From: Archangium violaceum
GTDB taxonomy: Bacteria; Myxococcota; Myxococcia; Myxococcales; Myxococcaceae
Reading direction: 5' to 3'
Length of the DNA stretch: 64,000 nucleotides
Assembly (NCBI RefSeq): GCF_016887565.1
Contig: NZ_CP069396.1
Location: 9,282,001 to 9,346,000 of the forward strand
In this document: one piece after another, positions 37,312 through 44,245 of the stretch
How the letters are laid out: the number at the start of each line of letters is the position of its first letter
Numbering within the stretch: position 1 is the stretch's first letter
Made by a program: the position numbers and the translations under genes
Notes under the pieces: model-generated
What the model was told of the DNA's origin: nothing
The model's input: only the letters and a program-made list of their open reading frames with translations
Databases searched by the model: none

Positions 37312-38046
37312 ATGCAAGCCATCTCCCGAAGTGTCACGCTCACGGCCGAGCCCCTCACGCCGTTCATGCCCTGGTCGGTCGAGGAGCGCGCGCCGCTCCC
37401 CGAGCCCGCCGCCGCCGGAGAATCGTCCGAGCGGCAGCTCCTGGTGGAGCTCCTGCGCGAGCCGGAGTCCATCGTGGAGCGGCTGTTGGATCCGGCCCGG
37501 CTCCAGGGGCTGGTGCTCGGCTCGGTGGGAGTCATCACCGTCTGCACGAGCCTCTTCGCCGCCACGTCGAGCGCCGCGCGGGCGGACGGAAGCGCCTGGG
37601 CGCTCCCGGCGGCGCTCGCCTCGGTGAACGTGCTGCTGGCGCTCGCGGCGTCGCTGGGCCCCATCTACGCGGCGAGCATCCTGGTGGCGGCGCGCGTGCC
37701 GCTGGCCCGGCTGGTGGCGGCGCTGCTGGCCTCGGCGGCGACGGGCTCGCTGTTGCTGGCGGGACTGGCACCGCCCCTCTACCTGCTGTGGAGGCTGGAC
37801 TCCGAGTGGGCGGGGCCGCTGCTGCTCACGGCGGCCTTCCTGCTCTCCGGAGCGGCGGCGGGCGCGCGCATCCACCGGCTGCTGAGCCTCCTGGCGGAGG
37901 CCGTCACCCGCACGGCGCTGGGCGACGCCACCGCGGTGCTGTCCACGCAGGACGCGTACCGGGTGGGCATCCTCGCGCGCGTCTCCTGGATGATGGTGGC
38001 CTTCACCTCGGGCATGGGCTTCTGGGCCTTCGACGCGCTGGGCTGA
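37312..38046 (+). CDS. Hypothetical polytopic membrane protein
   Basis: A 244-residue protein starting at ATG 37312 (MQAISRSVTLTAEPL). After a ~60-residue acidic cytoplasmic N-terminus come about five transmembrane segments (LVLGSVGVITVCTSLFAA; ALASVNVLLALAASLGPIYA; VAALLASAATGSLLLAGLAP; PLLLTAAFLLSGAAAGA; VSWMMVAFTSGMGFWAF). I recognise no family. It is the middle gene of the 36692-38697 operon. Confidence 0.7.
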   Translation: MQAISRSVTLTAEPLTPFMPWSVEERAPLPEPAAAGESSERQLLVELLREPESIVERLLDPARLQGLVLGSVGVITVCTSLFAATSSAARADGSAWALPAALASVNVLLALAASLGPIYAASILVAARVPLARLVAALLASAATGSLLLAGLAPPLYLLWRLDSEWAGPLLLTAAFLLSGAAAGARIHRLLSLLAEAVTRTALGDATAVLSTQDAYRVGILARVSWMMVAFTSGMGFWAFDALG

Positions 38047-38058
38047 GGAGGACGAACC

Positions 38059-38697
38059 ATGACGGCGCTCATCATTCTCTCGGCATACACGGCGCTCGGA
38101 CTGTTGGCGGCCGTGCTCGCCCTCGTCCGCCGGCGGGAGGACTCCCTCCCGGCCCGGCTCGGTCAGGCGCTGGCGGCCCTCCTCCTGTGGCCCTTCCTCC
38201 TGCCCGTGCTCCTCTCTCCGGGAAACACCCCCGCGCGTCCCGAGCGCGGCGACCGGAGCGAGCGCGCACGGCGGTTGGATGACGTGACGGGCCGGCTCGA
38301 GGAGTGCTGGAGACAGGCGGCGGTGGAGAGCTCCTGGGCGGCGGAGCAGGCGCGCGAGCACCGGCTGCTGGACGGGTTCATCTCCCGCCTGCGGGCCCAG
38401 GAGCGGCGCCTGGTGGAGATGGAGGCGGCGCTGGCCACCGCGCCCGCGAGCGTGAAGGAGCGGCTCACCCGGCTGTACGAGCACTCGGTGACGGAGCTGG
38501 AGCACAGCATCGGGCTCGTCGAGGAGCTGGCCGCCCAGCTCACCCTGCTGCGCTTCTCCGACCTGGGCAACCCCTCGGCCGTGCGCGTCGAGCGCGGACA
38601 CATCGAGGAGCTGCTGCTGCGCATCGAAGCGCTCGCGGACGCCTCCCAGCCGGGCATGAGCGAGGCGCCACCAGCGGCCCAGGTGGCGCGCGCATAG
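38059..38697 (+). CDS. Hypothetical membrane-anchored coiled-coil protein
   Basis: A 212-residue protein with two N-terminal hydrophobic helices (LIILSAYTALGLLAAVLALV; ALAALLLWPFLLPVLLSP) followed by a long helical domain with heptad-like spacing (RLEECWRQAAVESSWAAEQA, LRAQERRLVEMEAAL, LEHSIGLVEELAAQLTLL). It would anchor in the inner membrane and extend a coiled coil into the cytoplasm. Last gene of the three-gene membrane operon; function unknown. Confidence 0.7.
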   Translation: MTALIILSAYTALGLLAAVLALVRRREDSLPARLGQALAALLLWPFLLPVLLSPGNTPARPERGDRSERARRLDDVTGRLEECWRQAAVESSWAAEQAREHRLLDGFISRLRAQERRLVEMEAALATAPASVKERLTRLYEHSVTELEHSIGLVEELAAQLTLLRFSDLGNPSAVRVERGHIEELLLRIEALADASQPGMSEAPPAAQVARA

Positions 38698-38775
38698 CCA
38701 GACATTCATCCGAGCGGACAGTCACATCGGCGGGTTGGGGGCTCCATGGAGATGAAACCTCACGAGGAGCCCCCC

Positions 38776-39201
38776 ATGCCCATCCGATTTCCCACCGCGA
38801 GCGCGCTCGCCCTCGCCTGTGCCCTCTGCGGTGTGGCCAGCACCGCATGGGCCCAGACGCCGAAGCCACCCCCGCGCGACGTCTTCCAGCACCTCACCCG
38901 GTCCTGCGGCGGCTTCCCTGGCACGCCATGTCCCAAGAACCAGCTCTGCGTCGACGACCCCAGCGATGACTGCGATCCGGACAAGGGAGGCGCCGACTGC
39001 ATCGGCATCTGCGTGAAGAAGAGCGAGTGCAAGTCTCCAGTCTGTGACTACAAAAATCCGCTCAAGCAGTATGTCAGCAAGAGCCCAGAGCGGTGCGCGA
39101 CCATCCGTTTCATCTGTGCCCCGGGCTTCCAGCCGTTCTTCGACGACTGCGGCTGCGGCTGCGAGCGCGGAAAACAGGAAGAAAGCGCCCCCCGGAAGTG
39201 A
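38776..39201 (+). CDS. Secreted cysteine-rich protein
   Basis: A 141-residue exported protein. ATG 38776 is fixed by GAGGAG six bases upstream; the signal peptide ends near AQTPKPPP. The mature part has a dense cysteine pattern: CGGFPGTPCPKNQLC, CDPDKGGADCIGIC, CKSPVC and a terminal CGCGCE cluster, typical of small disulfide-rich secreted proteins such as the eight-cysteine-cluster or Kazal-like proteins of myxobacteria. No activity can be stated. It stands alone, following the membrane operon. Confidence 0.75.
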   Translation: MPIRFPTASALALACALCGVASTAWAQTPKPPPRDVFQHLTRSCGGFPGTPCPKNQLCVDDPSDDCDPDKGGADCIGICVKKSECKSPVCDYKNPLKQYVSKSPERCATIRFICAPGFQPFFDDCGCGCERGKQEESAPRK

Positions 39202-39332
39202 AGGGACGCCGGTAGTTTTTTCACCTATCCACTTGGAGAAACTTCCATTCTCCAGGGGCGCCCCCGCCTTCCAAGTCATGAAAATGACAAGAGGAAGGGC
39301 TGGCGTGATTCGTGCTTCACGTCCAGCTCGAG

Positions 39333-39626
39333 ATGAATCCCTCCGAGAACACCACCGCCTATGCCGTCGAAGTCAGCTCGGCGGCCTGGAAGCAACTCTC
39401 CCAGCTTCCCTTGGAGACCTACCAGCGCATCCGTGGCGAGCTGGATTCAGTCGCCGCCAGGCTCGTCCGCATGGGGACTCCCACCCTGGCCCTGTTGAAG
39501 ACCGTGTGCCAGGTCACATCTCTGTCAATCGTGGTGGGCAAGTACGTCGTGATCTACGACCTGGACCCCGACCGCAGACACCTCACCCTGCGCGAGGTCG
39601 CACGCCGTCTTCCCCACGACATGTAG
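39333..39626 (+). CDS. RelE/ParE-like toxin-fold protein, no antitoxin seen
   Basis: About 97 residues. The pattern AYAVEVSSAAWKQLSQLP ... VVGKYVVIYDLD ... HLTLREVARR follows the RelE/ParE fold: N-terminal strand, helical hairpin, then strands carrying the core GKYVVIYD and a terminal arginine-rich strand. Canonical members cleave mRNA on the ribosome or poison gyrase, and are paired with a small antitoxin. No antitoxin gene is visible in the 130 bases upstream, nor downstream before chrA. It may be a solitary or domesticated relative. The start is uncertain (GTG 39312 possible). Confidence 0.62.
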   Translation: MNPSENTTAYAVEVSSAAWKQLSQLPLETYQRIRGELDSVAARLVRMGTPTLALLKTVCQVTSLSIVVGKYVVIYDLDPDRRHLTLREVARRLPHDM

Positions 39627-39652
39627 AGGCCCGGGATAGTCTCCGGCCCTCC

Positions 39653-40870
39653 ATGAGCGACTCCCAGACAGAAGCCACCCGGGTGCCGCACGAGTCCTAC
39701 GGGAAGCTGTTCCTGCGCTTCCTGCACTTCGGCCTGCTCGCCTGGGGTGGACCGGTGGCGCAAATCGCGATGATCCGCCACGACCTGGTGGAGAAGGAGA
39801 AGTGGGTCACCCGCGAGCACTTCAACCGGGCGCTCGCCGTGTACCAGGTGCTGCCGGGGCCCGAGGCGCACGAGCTGTGCGTCTACTTCGGGATGCTCGC
39901 GCGCGGCCGGCTGGGTGGTGTGCTGGCGGGGCTCGGGTTCATGCTGCCGGGCCTCGTCCTGATGCTTGGCCTCTCGTGGCTCTACCTGCGTTATGGCCTG
40001 GGCTCGCCGCGACTCCTGGCCGTGTTCGGTGCCGTCCAGGCAGCGGTGACGGCGCTCATCGTCCGGGCGGTGGTGCGCATCGCGCAGCACACCCTCGCGG
40101 ACCGCTGGTCGTGGAGCGTGGCCGGGCTCGCGGCGCTCGCGCAGGGAGCGGGGGTGCACTTCGCCTTCACGCTCGTGGCCGCGGGGCTCATCCTCCTGCT
40201 GGCCAGGAAGGGACTGCGGCTGCCGGCCCTGGGGCTCGCCGGAGCGTGCGCGGTGGCCGTGGCCCTCTTCCTGGCCCTCCACGGATTCGCGCCCATGGGC
40301 GCGGGCGGGGCGGAGATCGGACAGGGCGTCGCCGGCGAACGCCCTTCCCTCCTGGCCCTGCTCGTGTCGGGCCTGCGCGGCGGGCTGCTCACCTTCGGTG
40401 GGGCCTACACCGCCATCCCCTTCATCCAGCGCGACGCCGTGGTGACGGGCGCGTGGATGACCAACGCGCAGTTCCTCGACGGGCTCGCCCTCTCGGGGCT
40501 CATCCCCGCCCCGCTCATCATCTTCTCCACCTTCGTGGGCTACCTCGGTGGAGGATGGGCCGGGGCGCTGGTGATGACGGCGGGCATCTTCCTCCCGGCC
40601 TTCTCCTTCTCGCTGCTGGGCCACGACTTCTTCGAGCGGGTGCTCCACCACCCGCGCTTCCGCCACTTCCTCGACGGGGTGACGGCGGGCGTGGTGGGGC
40701 TCATCGCGGCGACCACGGTGGGACTGCTGCGCGCCGGGCTGACCCGGCCCGCCACGGTCGCCATCTTCGCCATCGCCCTCGGGGTGCTCTTCCGGTGGAA
40801 CGCGAAGTTCCTCGTGCCGCTCGTCATCGCCGGGGCCGCGGTGGTGGGGCTCTTGTTCCAGATGGCATGA
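39653..40870 (+). CDS. chrA: Chromate transporter ChrA (two-domain)
   Basis: A 405-residue membrane protein with two homologous CHR domains. The first has FGLLAWGGPVAQIAMIRHDLV and YQVLPGPEAHELCVYFG, the second TFGGAYTAIPFIQRDAVV and LSGLIPAPLIIFSTFVGYL. Long-chain members efflux chromate using proton motive force and confer resistance. ATG 39653 (MSDSQTEAT) is the start; the longer open frame upstream overlaps the RelE-like gene. The stop overlaps a 45-codon gene. Confidence 0.93.
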   Translation: MSDSQTEATRVPHESYGKLFLRFLHFGLLAWGGPVAQIAMIRHDLVEKEKWVTREHFNRALAVYQVLPGPEAHELCVYFGMLARGRLGGVLAGLGFMLPGLVLMLGLSWLYLRYGLGSPRLLAVFGAVQAAVTALIVRAVVRIAQHTLADRWSWSVAGLAALAQGAGVHFAFTLVAAGLILLLARKGLRLPALGLAGACAVAVALFLALHGFAPMGAGGAEIGQGVAGERPSLLALLVSGLRGGLLTFGGAYTAIPFIQRDAVVTGAWMTNAQFLDGLALSGLIPAPLIIFSTFVGYLGGGWAGALVMTAGIFLPAFSFSLLGHDFFERVLHHPRFRHFLDGVTAGVVGLIAATTVGLLRAGLTRPATVAIFAIALGVLFRWNAKFLVPLVIAGAAVVGLLFQMA

Positions 40871-41004
40871 GCGGGAGGTGGCCGCGGTCTCCGCCCCCGC
40901 CTCCGTCCCCTCAGCCGCGGGAGGTGCTGCGGGCCAAGGAGATCAAGGCCGACTGGGTCGAAGCGGACGAGATCCACGCCAAGGAAGTGAAAATCGGCCG
41001 GTAG
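40867..41004 (+). CDS. Small protein following chrA
   Basis: A 45-residue product whose ATG overlaps the chrA stop by four bases (ATGA), a strong sign of translational coupling. The N-terminal half is proline-rich (SPPPPPSPQPREV); the C-terminal half is an ordered-looking charged stretch, AKEIKADWVEADEIHAKEVK, with an internal near-repeat of K-x-x-A-D/E-x-V/I. No family recognised. It may assist chromate transport or be regulatory; it would be missed by length filters. Confidence 0.55.
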   Translation: MSGRWPRSPPPPPSPQPREVLRAKEIKADWVEADEIHAKEVKIGR

Positions 41005-41067
41005 TCCCGGCCCCGGACACCTGGCCCGGATGCAGGCCCTCGTCCAGCCGCCAGCCCCCCGAAGTCA

Positions 41068-41092
41068 CTCCCCGTATCACCCATACGGGGAG
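41068..41092. promoter_or_regulatory. 10-bp perfect inverted repeat before kinase gene
   Basis: CTCCCCGTAT and ATACGGGGAG are exactly complementary, with a five-base spacer (CACCC), 28 bases before the kinase start. It could be an operator for the kinase gene or a terminator for the chrA transcript; no T-run follows. Confidence 0.5.
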
Positions 41093-41119
41093 CGGTCCTG
41101 GTAGCTTCCCCCGTCCATC

Positions 41120-42727
41120 ATGGAACCGACCGCCGTCACCGACCCCCGAATCGGCACCATCTTGCAGGAGCGCTATCGGATCCTCCAGCGGCTCGCCGCG
41201 GGAGGCATGGGCGTGGTGTACCAGGGCGAGCGCCTCGAGCTCGGCCGTGCGGTGGCCATCAAGTTCCTCCACCCCTGGATGGCGTCGGACGCGAGCTTCC
41301 TGAAGCGATTCCAGATCGAAGCGCAGGCGATGAGCCGGCTGTCGCACCCATGCTGCGTGTCGGTCATCGACCATGGTGTGCACGATGGCGCCCCCTTCAT
41401 GGTGATGGACTTCGTCACGGGGCGGACCCTGCGCACGCTGCTGCGCGAGGGAGGGCCTCTTCCCGTGAGGCGCGCGCTGGGTCTCGTGCGGCAGGTGCTG
41501 GCCGGGCTGGCCCACGCGCATGCCCAGGGCATCGTCCACCGGGACATCAAACCGGAGAACATCCTCCTGACGGAGGCCATCGGGCTGGGCGAGCAGGTCC
41601 GCATCCTCGACTTCGGATTGGCGAAGCTGCGCGACACGGTCTCGGGCCTGACCACGGGCCTGGCCATCGGCACGCCCAGCTACATGGCCCCGGAGCAGAT
41701 CCTCGCCGGGGAGATCGACGCCCGGACGGACCTCTATTCCGTCGGCGTGCTCCTCTTCGAACTGCTCACCGGCGCCAAGCCCTTCAACGGCGAGCGCGCG
41801 GCGGAGGTGATGGGCCAGCACCAGGTGGCCACACCGCCGGCCCTGGGCAGCATCCGCTCCGGGGCCGGGTTCTCCCAGGAGCTGGAGGCGGTGGTCCGCA
41901 AGGCGCTGGCGAAACACCCGGGGGACCGCTTCCAGTCGGCCGTGGACTTCGCCGCCGCGCTGGACGCACTCCCGGACGTGGGCACCCCCTCCTCCGAATG
42001 GCCCACGGCGCAGGTGGCTTCCCCTGCCCAGTCCCCCGAGGCTACCGTTCCCAGCCGTCCCCAGGCGAAGACGCCATCGCTGGTGCCGCCCCGGGACAAG
42101 CGGCCCATGGTGGCCCTGGGGGCCACGGGTGTGCTCCTGGTGGGCCTGGGCGCGGCGCTCCTCTGGCCGGAGCCGCAGGAGACCCCGCCCGCCACCCACG
42201 CGCCTTCCTCCGTCGCGAGGAACACTCCCGAGGCGAAGCCACAGCCCGCCCCCAGCGACACGCCCGCCCCCTCCGCCCAGGCTCACTCCACCCGGGAGGA
42301 GACCGTTCCGCGGGAGGACCTTCCCAACATCGAGCAGATCGAACGCTGGGCGAAGGAGGGCGAGCGGCGGAGGGATCAGACGCTCCGGGCGCTCGCCAGT
42401 CTGCGCGCGCAGTACCCCCAGAGCGCCTACGCCCCCTATCTGGAGGGACACGTCAACTTCGACAACTTCCGCTGGGTGGATGGCCTCGCCTCCTACGGTG
42501 CGGCCATCCGCAACAACCCCGCCTATCGCACGGATGCGAAGCTCGTCCGCAACGTCATCCGCTGCCTGGTGAGTGATCGCTTCCACACGAAGTGCGCCGA
42601 CTTCCTCGTCCGGGAAGTGGGAGCCGCCGCGGCGCCCTACCTCGAGGAGGCGGCGCGCTCGGACCCCTACGCCAATGTCCAGAGCCGTGCGGCCAGACTC
42701 CTGCCGAGGGTGAACGCGCGGCGTTGA
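41120..42727 (+). CDS. Membrane Ser/Thr protein kinase
   Basis: A 535-residue kinase with complete motifs: LAAGGMGVVY loop (25-34), K48, HRDIKPEN (140-147), DFG (164-166) and APEQ. The kinase ends near 290. A Pro-rich linker and one transmembrane helix (~328-350) lead to a ~185-residue periplasmic part whose last hundred residues look helical and TPR-like (LRALASLRAQYPQSAYAPYLEGHVNFDNF). It is monocistronic, preceded by the inverted repeat at 41068-41092. Confidence 0.93.
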   Translation: MEPTAVTDPRIGTILQERYRILQRLAAGGMGVVYQGERLELGRAVAIKFLHPWMASDASFLKRFQIEAQAMSRLSHPCCVSVIDHGVHDGAPFMVMDFVTGRTLRTLLREGGPLPVRRALGLVRQVLAGLAHAHAQGIVHRDIKPENILLTEAIGLGEQVRILDFGLAKLRDTVSGLTTGLAIGTPSYMAPEQILAGEIDARTDLYSVGVLLFELLTGAKPFNGERAAEVMGQHQVATPPALGSIRSGAGFSQELEAVVRKALAKHPGDRFQSAVDFAAALDALPDVGTPSSEWPTAQVASPAQSPEATVPSRPQAKTPSLVPPRDKRPMVALGATGVLLVGLGAALLWPEPQETPPATHAPSSVARNTPEAKPQPAPSDTPAPSAQAHSTREETVPREDLPNIEQIERWAKEGERRRDQTLRALASLRAQYPQSAYAPYLEGHVNFDNFRWVDGLASYGAAIRNNPAYRTDAKLVRNVIRCLVSDRFHTKCADFLVREVGAAAAPYLEEAARSDPYANVQSRAARLLPRVNARR

Positions 42728-42811
42728 CGCTCACACCTGCTCGCGGGCACCGCCCCGGAGACATGGACACCGTGTGGACCCTCCTTGGTGCTGAGCGCCA
42801 GATGCCCCTGG

Positions 42812-42828
42812 TACTATTGACGGTAGTA
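42812..42828. promoter_or_regulatory. BlaI-type operator TACTA-N7-TAGTA upstream of blaI gene
   Basis: TACTATTGACGGTAGTA is an inverted repeat of TACTA/TAGTA with a seven-base centre, a pattern close to known BlaI/MecI/CopY half-sites. The centre contains TTGACG (42817-42822), a good -35 element, so repressor binding would block RNA polymerase directly. A second copy with identical half-sites and spacing is at 44284-44300. Confidence 0.75.
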
Positions 42829-42845
42829 GCAAGCCAGGGCTTGAT
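42817..42845 (+). promoter_or_regulatory. Predicted promoter of the blaI-M56-efflux unit
   Basis: TTGACG at 42817-42822, a 17-base spacer, and a weak CTTGAT -10 at 42840-42845. Transcription would begin at about 42852, the ATG itself, suggesting a leaderless or nearly leaderless blaI mRNA; no good ribosome site precedes the ATG. Confidence 0.45.
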
Positions 42846-42851
42846 GCGGGA

Positions 42852-43247
42852 ATGGTGAAGAAGCGCACCTGGGAACCCCTGGGCCATCTGGAAGCGGCCG
42901 TGATGGAGGTCGTCTGGACCCGAGCCCCGGTCACCGCTCGCGAGGTGTGCGACCGGATGACGGGGGCCGAGGAGCGGGCCTACACCACCATCATGACGAC
43001 GATGGATCGGCTCCACCGCAAGGGGCTGCTCGTCCGCGAGAAGGACGGCCTGGCCTGGCGGTACGCGCCCGCGCTCGGAAAGGCCGAGTTCGAAAAGGCG
43101 CTCGCGGACGGCCTGGCGGCGGAGATCCTCCAGTCTCACGGAGAGGTCGCGCTGTCGGCCTTCGTCGACGCGGCGGCCGAGGTCGATGAGGGGCTGCTCG
43201 ACCGGCTGGCACAGCTCATCTCCCAGCGGCGCAAGGGGCGCGCGTAA
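42852..43247 (+). CDS. BlaI/MecI/CopY-family transcriptional repressor
   Basis: A 131-residue winged-helix repressor. LGHLEAAVMEVVWTRAPVTAREVCDRM and AYTTIMTTMDRLHRKGLLVREKDGLAWRY are the diagnostic helix-turn-helix and wing of the Penicillinase_R family; the C-terminal ~50 residues are the dimerisation helices cleaved in known systems. It ends at the ATG of the M56 protease gene with a one-base overlap. Classical members repress beta-lactamase or copper genes; here the downstream genes are a heavy-metal efflux system, so I infer a metal-response role. Its own promoter carries a matching operator, implying autoregulation. Confidence 0.93.
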   Translation: MVKKRTWEPLGHLEAAVMEVVWTRAPVTAREVCDRMTGAEERAYTTIMTTMDRLHRKGLLVREKDGLAWRYAPALGKAEFEKALADGLAAEILQSHGEVALSAFVDAAAEVDEGLLDRLAQLISQRRKGRA

Positions 43248-44233
43248 TGGCGGCCCTGGCATTCCTCCTGGAGTGCGCGGCGACGGCGGCCCTCATCGGA
43301 ATGGCCGTCTCGCTGCTGGTGTGGCCAGCGCTCCTGCTCTTCCGGGGCCGGGCGTTGCAACGCGTTCCGGCGCTCCGCGCGGACCTCGCCTTCGTGCTCG
43401 GTACGCTGCCCGCCCTGGCCTCGATGGGCGTGGTGGCCGCCGCGGCCACGCCTCCGCTCGCCGCGGCGCTCGGTCTGGCGGCCGACCACTGCCAGGGTCA
43501 CGGGCACCACGTGCACCTCTGCTTCCTCCACGCGACGCACGTGAGGCCCCTCCTCGCGACGGTGGGGGCCTTCTCGCTGGCCGTGTTCCTCTTCCGTGCC
43601 GGGGGAATCGTCTTCCGGCTGCTTCGGGTGCGGGCACGGCTGTCCGCCCTCGAGTCGCTCGGCACTCCTCGCCCGGGGCGCTTCCCCATCGTCGCCGTCC
43701 CCGGTGCTCCACGGCTCTGCCATGCGGTCGGACTCGTGCACCGGCGCATCCTGCTGTCCGCCAGTCTGGAGGAGTCGCTCACCCCGGCGGAGCTGCGCTC
43801 GGCGCTGGCGCACGAGGAGGCCCACCTGCGCCGTCGAGATCCGCTGCTCGGGTTGCTCCTCGGAGTGGCCGGGCTCTTCGCCGCGCCGTTCCTCGCACGC
43901 GCCTGCACGGCCGTCCACCAGATGGCCGCGGAGGAGGCATGCGATGCCGAAGCGGCGGTGGCGGTGGGAGATGGCGGGCTGGTGGCGGGCGCGCTCGTCA
44001 AGGTGGCGGCGCTCCAGCGGCGGCTCTCCAACGTCGCGGGGGATGCACCTGCCTTCGGGGCACTCGCACTGGAGCGCCGTGTCCGGCTCCTGCTCGATGA
44101 GGAGGCGCGAGTCACCACGACACACGCCCTTCGAGCCGCCGGAGCCGTGACCCTCGCGGCCGGGCTGTTCGCACTCGCGCACACCGCCTTCCTCCACCAC
44201 GCGGTGGAGACGGCCCTCCATCTCCTCTTCTGA
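43247..44233 (+). CDS. BlaR1-like M56 membrane metalloprotease with His/Cys-rich loop
   Basis: A 328-residue polytopic protease. Transmembrane segments lie at ~5-32, 47-75 and 101-118, and one after ~295. The zinc site is HEEAH (189-193) in ALAHEEAHLRRRDP, with AAEEACDAEA later. Between the second and third helices, residues 81-98 carry seven His and two Cys (H81, C82, H85, H87, H88, H90, C92, H95, H98). In BlaR1 the equivalent loop is extracytoplasmic. The C-terminal penicillin-binding sensor of BlaR1 is absent; the protein ends just after the last helix. I infer metal binding in the loop activates proteolysis that removes the BlaI repressor. Confidence 0.9.
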   Translation: MAALAFLLECAATAALIGMAVSLLVWPALLLFRGRALQRVPALRADLAFVLGTLPALASMGVVAAAATPPLAAALGLAADHCQGHGHHVHLCFLHATHVRPLLATVGAFSLAVFLFRAGGIVFRLLRVRARLSALESLGTPRPGRFPIVAVPGAPRLCHAVGLVHRRILLSASLEESLTPAELRSALAHEEAHLRRRDPLLGLLLGVAGLFAAPFLARACTAVHQMAAEEACDAEAAVAVGDGGLVAGALVKVAALQRRLSNVAGDAPAFGALALERRVRLLLDEEARVTTTHALRAAGAVTLAAGLFALAHTAFLHHAVETALHLLF

Positions 44234-44245
44234 GAGCCCCAGGCC

